Shown piece by piece: positions 1 to 5,825 of a stretch of DNA of 11,992 nucleotides. Positions within the stretch are counted from its first letter, which is position 1. Every line of letters begins with the position of its first letter. Under the pieces are notes generated by a model. That model saw only the letters and a list, made by a program, of their open reading frames with translations, was not told the origin of the DNA and did no database searches. Where the stretch lies: positions 1 through 11,992 of the forward strand of contig JBMNQS010000065.1 of NCBI GenBank assembly GCA_050944255.1. The letters run 5' to 3'. This DNA comes from JBMNQS01 sp050944255 (GTDB lineage Bacteria; Bacillota; Clostridia; Christensenellales; Maliibacteriaceae). The translations under genes were made by a program, and so were the position numbers.

Positions 1-28
1 ACAGCGCCGGCATAAACGAGGATAAACC

Positions 29-1135
29 ATGTCCCATCTGATCGATAACCTCCTTCGGCCCGGGCTTTTCGGCCCCTATACCGCTTTCATCGGCATCGTT
101 ATGCTGCTCTTTGGCGCCTTTTGGTATTACAGCAACGACGTCATTGAGACCACCCGCATCCATATTGTCCTGAAAAAGGGCGCCGGTAAAAACGGCGCGA
201 AAGATTCTTCACTCCCTGCTCCGGTATCTTCTCTGGTTTCAGCGCCCGCTCCATCCGATTTGGCGGCTGCGGCCAAAGATGCATCCGCCGGTCCAAAAGA
301 GGATTTATCCGCGCCCCCCTTCACTTCTGCTACCTCCCCTGCGCAAGCCGCCGCGCCCGCATCCGCCCGGCTTTTAAAGCTGGCGCATCTCTCGGACCTG
401 CACGGCAAAACCTTCGGCCGCGGCAACGGCCGGCTATACCGTGCCGTCTGCGCGCTGCAGCCGGATTTGATCTGCTATACCGGCGATCTGGAGGATGGCC
501 CGGGCCGGCGTTTCGCGGCGGCGGCAAGGCTCCTGCAGCGCCTGGCGCAGCAGGTCTGTCCCGTATTTTACATCCCCGGGAACCACGAGCACCGATACGG
601 CCACATGGAGGAAATGGCCGCCATTTTAGCGCAAAGCGGCGTCACCGTGCTGCAAAACCGCAGCGTTACACTGCAAATAGGCGACAATAAGACGACCATA
701 AACGGCAATAGGCCGCACTTAAACGGTCAAAAAGTGCACATACTCGGCCTGGATGAAAAGCAGTCCTACGGCGGGGATGAGCCCGGGTGCATCGATGAGA
801 TGAACGCCCTGCTGCAGGAATATGAAAAACGAGGCGGCATCAAAATCGTGCTGTCCCACTACCCCGAACACTACGCCCTTATGGGCGAACGCTCCTACAG
901 GCGGCACGATTTTGATCTGATGCTGTCCGGGCACGCCCACGGCGGGCAGTTCCGCCTGCCGTATATAGGCGCCGTCTACGCCCCCGGGCAGGGGCTGTTC
1001 CCCAGGTATACCTGCGGGCTTTACGGCGAAAGGCCGCCCTACCTTCATGTAAACCGGGGCCTTGGCGCAAGCGCCTTTCCGCTGCGGCTGTTCAACCGGC
1101 CGGAAGTTTCGCTGATCACCATTGAAATCCTATAG
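29..1135 (+). CDS. Membrane-anchored calcineurin-like metallophosphoesterase (YkuE/YaeI type)
   Basis: Predicted 368-residue two-metal phosphoesterase that hydrolyses phosphate mono- or diesters; the substrate is unknown. Residues about 13-34 form one N-terminal membrane segment. Residues 50-113 are an Ala/Pro/Ser-rich linker, and the catalytic domain fills 115-368. The family signatures are present in order: D123-x-H125 in LSDLHG, G152-D153 in TGDLED, G184-N-H-E187, H277 in LSHYP, and G301-H-A-H-G-G-Q307. All expected metal ligands are therefore intact. The ATG at 29 follows a GAGGA box (18-22) with 6-nt spacing. The domain order resembles YkuE/YaeI-like enzymes, which act on lipid-linked or cell-envelope phosphates in some bacteria. 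A membrane-associated substrate is inference, and which side of the membrane the domain lies on cannot be settled by eye. No clear terminator directly follows; the next 340 bases are repeats and hairpins. Confidence 0.92.
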   Translation: MSHLIDNLLRPGLFGPYTAFIGIVMLLFGAFWYYSNDVIETTRIHIVLKKGAGKNGAKDSSLPAPVSSLVSAPAPSDLAAAAKDASAGPKEDLSAPPFTSATSPAQAAAPASARLLKLAHLSDLHGKTFGRGNGRLYRAVCALQPDLICYTGDLEDGPGRRFAAAARLLQRLAQQVCPVFYIPGNHEHRYGHMEEMAAILAQSGVTVLQNRSVTLQIGDNKTTINGNRPHLNGQKVHILGLDEKQSYGGDEPGCIDEMNALLQEYEKRGGIKIVLSHYPEHYALMGERSYRRHDFDLMLSGHAHGGQFRLPYIGAVYAPGQGLFPRYTCGLYGERPPYLHVNRGLGASAFPLRLFNRPEVSLITIEIL

Positions 1136-1217
1136 AGGCCGTATGATTTGTCCGGAACATCCCTCGGCGTTAAATAAAACGGCAAAAACCGACATAGATA
1201 TACTATGGCGGTAAGGC

Positions 1218-1242
1218 CGTCAAAAAACTTTGTTTTTTGACG
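1218..1242. other. Perfect 11-bp hairpin in the intergenic repeat
   Basis: The arms CGTCAAAAAAC (1218-1228) and GTTTTTTGACG (1232-1242) pair perfectly around a TTT loop. The stem is A/T-rich, so it is not a classical terminator, although it could weakly end the upstream phosphoesterase transcript. It is probably part of the repeat module. Confidence 0.6.
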
Positions 1243-1358
1243 AATCTGCCAGGGCTTTTCCTACTGCAAAACCGATGAACGGGTTTTTGCAGCGGCCGGA
1301 AAACCCTGAAAGGAGTGGGCGGCGGCCGCACATGTCGCCCTTGCCCACGGAATTTAAA

Positions 1359-1380
1359 TTAGGGGGCTTCAGCCCCCTAA
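1359..1380. other. G/C-rich hairpin in the intergenic repeat
   Basis: A 9-bp perfect stem, TTAGGGGGC paired with GCCCCCTAA, closes a TTCA tetraloop. No U-tract follows immediately (TAACCCC comes next), so terminator function is doubtful. The run of six T's lies further on, at 1397-1402. Confidence 0.55.
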
Positions 1381-1477
1381 TAACCCCAAAAGGAACTTTT
1401 TTGACAGTCTGCCGGCATAGATATACTATGGCGGTTTTTTATTTGGGAATCTTCTTTTGGCGGAACGGAGGCTGTCC

Positions 1478-1885
1478 ATGCGCAGGCGGGTCATTTATAT
1501 AACTGTATTTATCCTCATCTTTACGCTTCTTCTGCCGGGGTGCAGCAAACCCTCTCTGGCGCTTTACGCGCCGGACATCACCATCGGCGTCGGAGACGTG
1601 TTCTACGAGCTGGAGGGCGTCAGCGCCCTGGACTCCGTCCAGGGCGACATCACCGACCAGGTGCAGGTGGTCAAAAGCAATGTCAACACCCTGAAGCCCG
1701 GTACGTACCGCACGACTTATCAGGTCACCAACGACCGTGGCCAGACTGCTACGGCCACGCGGAAAGTGACGGTGAAACATCGGGGGTTCCCCCCGCTTAT
1801 TACGGGCATCTACATCATTTTGCTGACGACCGCCCTTGTTCTGGGACTGGTGCTGAGCTTCTGCGGCAGGCGGCGCCGGCGGTGA
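1478..1885 (+). CDS. Small Ig-like-domain lipoprotein with a C-terminal membrane segment
   Basis: Predicted 135-residue exported protein. The N-terminus MRRR plus a hydrophobic stretch (5-20) ends in the lipobox LLPGC with Cys22, so cleavage and lipidation by signal peptidase II are expected. Residues about 32-100 form one bacterial Ig-like module of the DUF5011/HYR type. Its marks are an ITIGVGD start, GDITDQV in the middle, PGTYRTTYQVTNDRGQ, and a final KVTV strand. Residues 106-128 form a second membrane helix, followed by RRRRR, a stop-transfer signal that would place the C-terminus inside. The ATG at 1478 is chosen because GGAGG (1467-1471) precedes it by 6 nt and it puts the signal peptide at the very N-terminus; a TTG at 1457 would extend it by 7 residues. 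Binding partner unknown. A lipid anchor at one end and a helix at the other is unusual. Confidence 0.82.
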   Translation: MRRRVIYITVFILIFTLLLPGCSKPSLALYAPDITIGVGDVFYELEGVSALDSVQGDITDQVQVVKSNVNTLKPGTYRTTYQVTNDRGQTATATRKVTVKHRGFPPLITGIYIILLTTALVLGLVLSFCGRRRRR

Positions 1886-1891
1886 ATTTTA

Positions 1892-1920
1892 TTGCGCAAC
1901 CCCAAGGATAATGGTATAAT
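1892..1920 (+). promoter_or_regulatory. Sigma-A-type promoter of the hisH-hisF operon
   Basis: TTGCGC (1892-1897) and TATAAT (1915-1920) are separated by exactly 17 nt. The TGG before the -10 gives an extended -10 motif. The promoter begins only 6 nt after the lipoprotein stop codon. It leaves a leader of about 70 nt before hisH, in which GGGCG (1935-1939) can pair with CGCCC (1961-1965). No terminator-antiterminator arrangement or His-codon leader peptide is evident. Confidence 0.8.
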
Positions 1921-1996
1921 ATTGAGCGTTCAAAGGGCGTGTTTCAGGCCGTCGGACAAGCGCCCAATTGTTTTGTGACAAGACGAAGGAGGCCGC

Positions 1997-2611
1997 ATGA
2001 TGTCCACCGTCCCGAAAGTTTCCGTGATCGATTACGGCATGAGCAACCTGCTGAGCGTCACCCACGCGCTGGAGCATTTGGGCTGCGAAGTCCAGATCAT
2101 ATCCACGGCAAAAGACATCCTCAGAGCCCAGCGCATCGTCTTTCCGGGCGTAGGCGCTTTTCCCGATGCCATCAAGCGCCTCAATGAGGACGCGCTCTCA
2201 AGCGCCCTTATACGGACCATCGCCAAAGGGGTGCCCATTTTGGGCATCTGCCTTGGGATGCAGCTTCTGTTTGCCGGAAGCGACGAGTGGGGCAAGAATA
2301 TCGGCCTGTCGGTTTTTCCCGACTGGATTGTAAAGATGGATGTGAATTTAAAGACGCCCCATATGGGCTGGAACCAGGTGAATAATGTAGGCAAAAGCCC
2401 TCTTTTGAAAGATCTGGACGGACAGAGCTTCTATTTCGTGCATTCCTACTGGGCCACCGATATCGAGGCGCCCCACGCGGTGGGCCTGAGCGAGTATGGC
2501 AGTACGTTTGTCTCCGTCGCCCAGCAGGACAACGTGTTCGGCGTACAGTTCCATCCGGAAAAATCCAGCGCCGCCGGACTGATGCTGTTGAAGAATTTTA
2601 TCTGCCTGTAG
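1997..2611 (+). CDS. hisH: Imidazole glycerol phosphate synthase, glutaminase subunit HisH
   Basis: HisH hydrolyses glutamine and passes ammonia to HisF in the fifth step of histidine synthesis. The 204-residue length is normal for the family. It is a class I glutamine amidotransferase with the complete triad: nucleophile Cys85 in GICLGMQ, and His186 and Glu188 in FGVQFHPEKS. Other family marks are IDYGMSNL at 10-18, FPGVGAFPDA at 49-58, PHMGWN at 121-126 and YFVHSYW at 146-152. AAGGAGG (1986-1992) precedes two adjacent ATGs at 1997 and 2000. The second has the better spacing (7 nt against 4), so the true N-terminus may be one residue shorter. hisF begins 19 nt after the stop, so the two are surely cotranscribed and should form the usual heterodimer. 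No other his genes lie in the window. Confidence 0.97.
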   Translation: MMSTVPKVSVIDYGMSNLLSVTHALEHLGCEVQIISTAKDILRAQRIVFPGVGAFPDAIKRLNEDALSSALIRTIAKGVPILGICLGMQLLFAGSDEWGKNIGLSVFPDWIVKMDVNLKTPHMGWNQVNNVGKSPLLKDLDGQSFYFVHSYWATDIEAPHAVGLSEYGSTFVSVAQQDNVFGVQFHPEKSSAAGLMLLKNFICL

Positions 2612-2630
2612 GGCGGCTTGGAGGTATAAG

Positions 2631-5153
2631 ATGCTATCGCGACGGATTATCCCCTGCCTGGACATCAAGGACGGACGCGTGGTAAAGGGCGTCAATTTTG
2701 TCAATATCATCGATGCCGGCGATCCCGTGGAGTGCGCCAGGCTCTACGACCAAAGCGGCGCGGACGAATTGGTGCTGCTGGATATCGGCGCCACCCATGA
2801 GGGCCGCCGCACCACGCTGGACATCGTGCGCCGCGTGGCGGAAAATGTGTTTATCCCCTTTACCGTCGGCGGGGGCATCGATTCCATCGAATACATCAGA
2901 AAGGTCCTTTTAAGCGGGGCGGACAAGGTCTCCATCAATTCGGCGGCGGTGCGCCGCCCGCAACTGATCACAGAGGGCGCCAAGGCATTCGGCAGCCAGT
3001 GCATCACCGTGGCCATCGACGTCAAGCGGGCAAGGCACGGCTATCACGTCTATACCCATGGCGGCAGGCGGGATACCGGCCTTGACGCGGTGCAGTGGGC
3101 CAAGCGGGCGGTGGAGCTGGGCGCCGGCGAAATCCTTTTAACCAGCATGAACGCCGACGGGACCAAAAACGGTTACGATATGGACATCACCCTGCAGGTC
3201 GCCCAGGCGGTATCGGTGCCGGTTATCGCTTCGGGCGGCGCGGGAAGGCTCTCGGACTTTCTGGAGGTGCTTCGCCCCGGCGGCGCCGACGCGGCCCTGG
3301 CCGCCAGCCTCTTTCACTTCAGGGAGCTGGAGATCATGCAGGTGAAACACTACCTGCTGGAAAACCATATTCCGGTGCGCATGCCCTTTGAGACCCGGGA
3401 CGAGGCCGTTGCCCGCGCCCGCCAGTGGCGAGACGAAAAGGAAGAAGCGCCGCAGGCACAGGATATACAGGCTGCCGCGGAAAGCGGTCCTGTGGATGAA
3501 GCGGCGCCTGAAGCGCCGCAGGCACAGGATCAAAGCGAACCGGCGCCCGGCGCCGCGGAAGCGGAAACCGGAGAAATGCCGGCCGGCAGCCAGGCTCAGG
3601 AGCTTCCGGAGGAAGAGGCGGGCACCGCTCAAACGCCTGCGGATACCGGGCATGAAGCGGCCGTGGACGATCCGCAGACGCATGATGAAATCGAGCAGGA
3701 AACACTCGTATCCGAAACGCCGCAGGAGGTTGTCTTCCAAGAACCTGAAGCCGAAGCCGCACACGAGGATTCGCCTGTGGCCGCTCCTGAACCCGAAACG
3801 CAGAGCGCTCCCGAGGAGATGCCTGATGTGCCGGAGGAAGAACCGCTGGACGGCGCGGACATGCCCGTCCCGGAAGATTTGTTCCCCGACTCCCTGGCCG
3901 TGATACGCGCGGCCATCGCCAGCATAGCCGCCGGCGAGACGCCGGAGATTCTGGTAAATATTATGAATGCGGGAAAAGCGGAAGAGGAACCGGAAGGACC
4001 GGAAATTCTTGAGACGCCGCAAGAGGCGGATTTTCCCCAAGACGGCCCGGCGGAGCCCGAAGGTTTCGCCGATGAAACGGCCGAGACGCTTTCGCAGGAC
4101 GTCGGAGGCGCTTTCTGGGCCGCCGCGCCGGAAGATGGCGATGACGGAAAGTTCCTTTTCAATGATTACGACAGCGAAAATTTCCGCGATCTTTTAGGCG
4201 AATGGGAAATGGAAAAGTCCCGGCGCCGCGCGGACAGTACCGCAGATGAGCCCGGCGGTTTCACGCAGCATGACGGGCCGCTTTGGGAAGCTGCGCCCAA
4301 AGCCGATGATGCGCAGGCTTTCCGGCAGGACTCTGACCGGCAGCCGCCCGATTCCCTGGCGCAGCCGCAGAGCGAACCGCCGGATGCGGCCTTTGCCGGG
4401 CCGGAGGGCCAGCATACCGCCAGGCACGCCGCGCCGGAACCTTTAGATTTTGAAGAAACCCCGGATATACCGCTATTTGACGGCCAGTCTGCACCCAGGC
4501 ATGCCGCCCCGCCGGAAGTGCCCGGCTTGACGGAAGCGCCTGACTTGCCGGAAGTGCCCAGCTTGCCCGAACTGCCCGGTTTGCCCGAAGCGCCGCAGCC
4601 GCAGAGCCCGCCTGCACGCAGGCGAGGTACGCGCGGTTTCCTCGATCACTTGTTCAACAGCTATTTCAGCTCAGGGCGCGGCGGGCGCCACGCAAAAGAT
4701 GCCCAGCCGGAGCCGGAGCGCCGGAAACCCAAACCCATCCGCCCCTATCCGCGCCCTGAGGAATATCCGCCGGATACGTCCGCCGCATCCGAGCAGGCGC
4801 CAATCGCTGAGGACCAGCCTCCCGTCGCTCCGCAGCAGGCGCCGCCCGCCGAGGACCAGTTCCCCGCCGCCCCGCAGCAGGCGCCGCCCGACGAGGATCA
4901 GTTTCCCGCTGCTTCGCAGCAGGCGCCAACCGCCGAGGATCAATCTCCCGCCGCCCCGCCGCAGGCGCCGCCCGGCGAACTGACGGCCCGCGATCGGGAA
5001 GTGGGCAGTTTCTACACGAAACGTCAGGCCGACCTCATACTCGATGAGAACCATCCGGGCATCGACATAGAGGATGTGGACATCCCCGATGGGGAGGCTT
5101 CGACGGATGAAAACATGCTGACCGACGACAGCAAACCGTTCTTTTCAAGATAA
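2631..5153 (+). CDS. hisF: Imidazole glycerol phosphate synthase cyclase subunit HisF with a ~590-residue disordered C-terminal extension
   Basis: Residues 1-250 are a complete, canonical HisF (beta-alpha)8 barrel. It converts PRFAR plus ammonia from HisH into imidazole-glycerol phosphate and AICAR. Catalytic Asp11 (CLDIKDG) and Asp130 (AIDVKR) sit at the standard positions. VGGGI (79-83), YTHGGRRDTG (141-150), ASGGAG (200-205) and GGADAALAAS (217-226) are intact. Family members usually stop near residue 250-255. This frame runs on unbroken to 840. The extra part is acidic, rich in Glu, Ala, Pro and Gln, and probably disordered. It contains 6- and 14-residue tandem repeats, a basic island (663-704), and less biased islands at about 415-450, 504-532 and 782-840. 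GGAGG (2620-2624) precedes the ATG by 6 nt. I see no internal start with a good ribosome binding site, and no known domain in the tail. Its function is unknown; a scaffold or localisation role is only a guess. Confidence 0.93.
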   Translation: MLSRRIIPCLDIKDGRVVKGVNFVNIIDAGDPVECARLYDQSGADELVLLDIGATHEGRRTTLDIVRRVAENVFIPFTVGGGIDSIEYIRKVLLSGADKVSINSAAVRRPQLITEGAKAFGSQCITVAIDVKRARHGYHVYTHGGRRDTGLDAVQWAKRAVELGAGEILLTSMNADGTKNGYDMDITLQVAQAVSVPVIASGGAGRLSDFLEVLRPGGADAALAASLFHFRELEIMQVKHYLLENHIPVRMPFETRDEAVARARQWRDEKEEAPQAQDIQAAAESGPVDEAAPEAPQAQDQSEPAPGAAEAETGEMPAGSQAQELPEEEAGTAQTPADTGHEAAVDDPQTHDEIEQETLVSETPQEVVFQEPEAEAAHEDSPVAAPEPETQSAPEEMPDVPEEEPLDGADMPVPEDLFPDSLAVIRAAIASIAAGETPEILVNIMNAGKAEEEPEGPEILETPQEADFPQDGPAEPEGFADETAETLSQDVGGAFWAAAPEDGDDGKFLFNDYDSENFRDLLGEWEMEKSRRRADSTADEPGGFTQHDGPLWEAAPKADDAQAFRQDSDRQPPDSLAQPQSEPPDAAFAGPEGQHTARHAAPEPLDFEETPDIPLFDGQSAPRHAAPPEVPGLTEAPDLPEVPSLPELPGLPEAPQPQSPPARRRGTRGFLDHLFNSYFSSGRGGRHAKDAQPEPERRKPKPIRPYPRPEEYPPDTSAASEQAPIAEDQPPVAPQQAPPAEDQFPAAPQQAPPDEDQFPAASQQAPTAEDQSPAAPPQAPPGELTARDREVGSFYTKRQADLILDENHPGIDIEDVDIPDGEASTDENMLTDDSKPFFSR
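3444..3530 (+). repeat. Paired 21-bp direct repeat at the start of the HisF tail
   Basis: A 21-bp sequence encoding EAPQAQD occurs at 3444-3464 and again, identically, at 3510-3530, in the same frame. It lies just after the HisF barrel. Identity at the DNA level suggests a recent duplication and growth of the tail. Confidence 0.75.
4521..4592 (+). repeat. Hexapeptide (18-bp) tandem repeat in the HisF tail, 4 units
   Basis: Residues 631-654 are four units of pattern P-[GDS]-L-[TP]-E-[AVL]: PGLTEA, PDLPEV, PSLPEL and PGLPEA. The regular Pro spacing suggests an extended, polyproline-like rod. It directly precedes the basic island that starts near residue 663. Confidence 0.8.
4794..4961 (+). repeat. 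14-residue (42-bp) tandem repeat in the HisF tail, 4 units
   Basis: Residues 722-777 are four consecutive 14-mers: QAPIAEDQPPVAPQ, QAPPAEDQFPAAPQ, QAPPDEDQFPAASQ and QAPTAEDQSPAAPP. A partial fifth (QAPPGE) follows. The units differ at a few positions in both DNA and protein, so the array is not a very recent expansion. Copy number may still vary between strains. Each unit carries an acidic EDQ core between proline-rich flanks. Confidence 0.88.
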
Positions 5154-5190
5154 ACAACAGAACTGCCGGCAAAACCGGCAGTTTTGTTGT
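5154..5190. terminator. Rho-independent terminator after hisF, probably bidirectional
   Basis: It starts directly after the hisF stop. Left arm 5154-5169 and right arm 5175-5190 form a 16-bp stem with one G-U pair, around a CAAAA loop. The core AACTGCCGG/CCGGCAGTT is perfect and is followed by TTTTGTTGT. On the minus strand a T-rich stretch also follows, so it could end the XRE gene transcript, whose stop lies about 40 nt away. Confidence 0.88.
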
Positions 5191-5232
5191 CTGCATTTGT
5201 GCCACCGCTGAACCGGACAAAATCCTGCACCT

Positions 5233-5601
5233 TCACTCCTCCTCCGGCTCTTCGTCCGGTTCGTCATCAGGGCTGCCGGCATTATACGCTACCATGGGCT
5301 GCATGGCAATCAGCACTTTTTCCACCTGCGCCCAGGCCGACGGAGGATACATTTCGATGATATGCTGCATCCTGCAGATAGACACATCCTGGTTCTTGCC
5401 CGCCACGAGATAATCCAGGCAGACGCCCAGAGCATTGGCGATGCGCTTCAGAGTAAAGATTTGAGCCGTCCTTCTTCCGCGCTCAATCTCTCCGTAATGA
5501 TGCAGGGAAATACCGACTTTTTCTGCAACTTCCTCCTGTGTCATACAGTTGCTGCGCCTTAGTTCACGTATGCGTTTTGATATCGTCCGATAATCTTCCA
5601 C
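5233..5601 (-). CDS. XRE/Cro-CI-family helix-turn-helix transcriptional regulator with acidic tail
   Basis: Predicted 122-residue DNA-binding regulator. Residues 7-66 form the five-helix HTH_3 domain. The signature is TQEEVAEKVGISLHHYGEIE followed by an arginine-rich turn and LKRIANALGVCLDYLVAG. Residues 67-105 are a short alpha-helical region, possibly for dimerisation. The last 12 residues are almost all Asp, Glu and Pro. The start is GTG at 5601, supported by GGGAGG (5607-5612) 5 nt upstream. The gene faces the hisF operon tail-to-tail and sits downstream of another regulator on the same strand, about 224 nt away. An A/T-rich upstream region holds a candidate promoter and inverted repeat, which suggests autoregulation. 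Its targets are unknown. Nothing around it looks like a prophage. Confidence 0.9.
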   Translation of the reverse strand: MEDYRTISKRIRELRRSNCMTQEEVAEKVGISLHHYGEIERGRRTAQIFTLKRIANALGVCLDYLVAGKNQDVSICRMQHIIEMYPPSAWAQVEKVLIAMQPMVAYNAGSPDDEPDEEPEEE

Positions 5602-5674
5602 AAGTACCTCCCAATATTCAAAAAGGGAACCTCAAGCCAGCATAAAATTCATAGCCAATATGTAACTATCAAAT

Positions 5675-5722
5675 ATTATACTTGAAATGCTATATAACAA
5701 CACTCTATGTTTAGCATAGCAT
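5675..5722 (-). promoter_or_regulatory. Candidate promoter and operator of the XRE regulator gene
   Basis: On the minus strand TATAAT lies at 5675-5680, with a weak -35 GTGTTG at 5698-5703 (17-nt spacer). The inverted repeat ATGCTAT (5687-5693) / ATAGCAT (5716-5722) has one arm inside the spacer and the other just upstream of the -35. That is a fitting place for repressor binding. The surrounding 5640-5820 stretch is much more A/T-rich than its neighbours. Confidence 0.45.
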
Positions 5723-5825
5723 ATTGACTGCGTGTATTTAACTGCCTAAAGCTGTATAAAAACAGAGCGAATATTTCATTTTCTGGTTTTATACATTTTT
5801 CGACAGCACTCATCGGCGCATATAT

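Larger units (their letters stand above)
1193..1435. repeat. Intergenic repeat module with flanking 20-bp direct repeats
   Basis: Most of the 342-base gap between the phosphoesterase and the lipoprotein gene is structured DNA. A perfect 20-bp direct repeat with core CATAGATATACTATG occurs at 1193-1212 and 1416-1435. The core is itself an interrupted palindrome (CATAG/CTATG around ATATA). A second imperfect repeat, six T's followed by GAC and then TCTGCC, lies at 1233-1250 and 1397-1413. Between them are hairpins at 1218-1242, 1264-1292 and 1359-1380. The layout looks like a REP/MITE-like non-coding element or two adjacent copies of one. No transposase or clean terminal inverted repeat is seen. 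Whether it recurs elsewhere in the genome cannot be told here. Confidence 0.6.

Noticed and set aside
1230..1502. Open frame of 90 codons on + across the intergenic repeat
   Set aside because: It lacks a well-placed ribosome binding site, runs through hairpins and direct repeats, and overlaps the start of the lipoprotein gene. It looks like translated repeat DNA.
1973..1981. TTGTGACAA palindrome in the hisH leader as a CRP/FNR-type site
   Set aside because: It is too short and lies downstream of the promoter. A 9-bp palindrome is expected by chance in this much sequence.
3384..3440. Possibility that hisF ends at about residue 252 and a separate gene follows
   Set aside because: There is no stop codon in the frame, and no internal ATG or GTG with a suitable ribosome binding site was found in the tail. 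It remains a possible evolutionary origin and is listed as a refuting test.
3138..4040. Long minus-strand open frame (300 codons) opposite hisF
   Set aside because: It is a shadow of the biased Glu/Ala/Pro codons of the HisF tail. It is rich in Arg, Phe and Gly, has no domain and no ribosome binding site, and overlaps a certain gene.
4794..4961. CRISPR-like array from the 42-bp repeats
   Set aside because: The repeats are contiguous, diverged and in frame with no unique spacers. They encode a protein repeat in the HisF tail.
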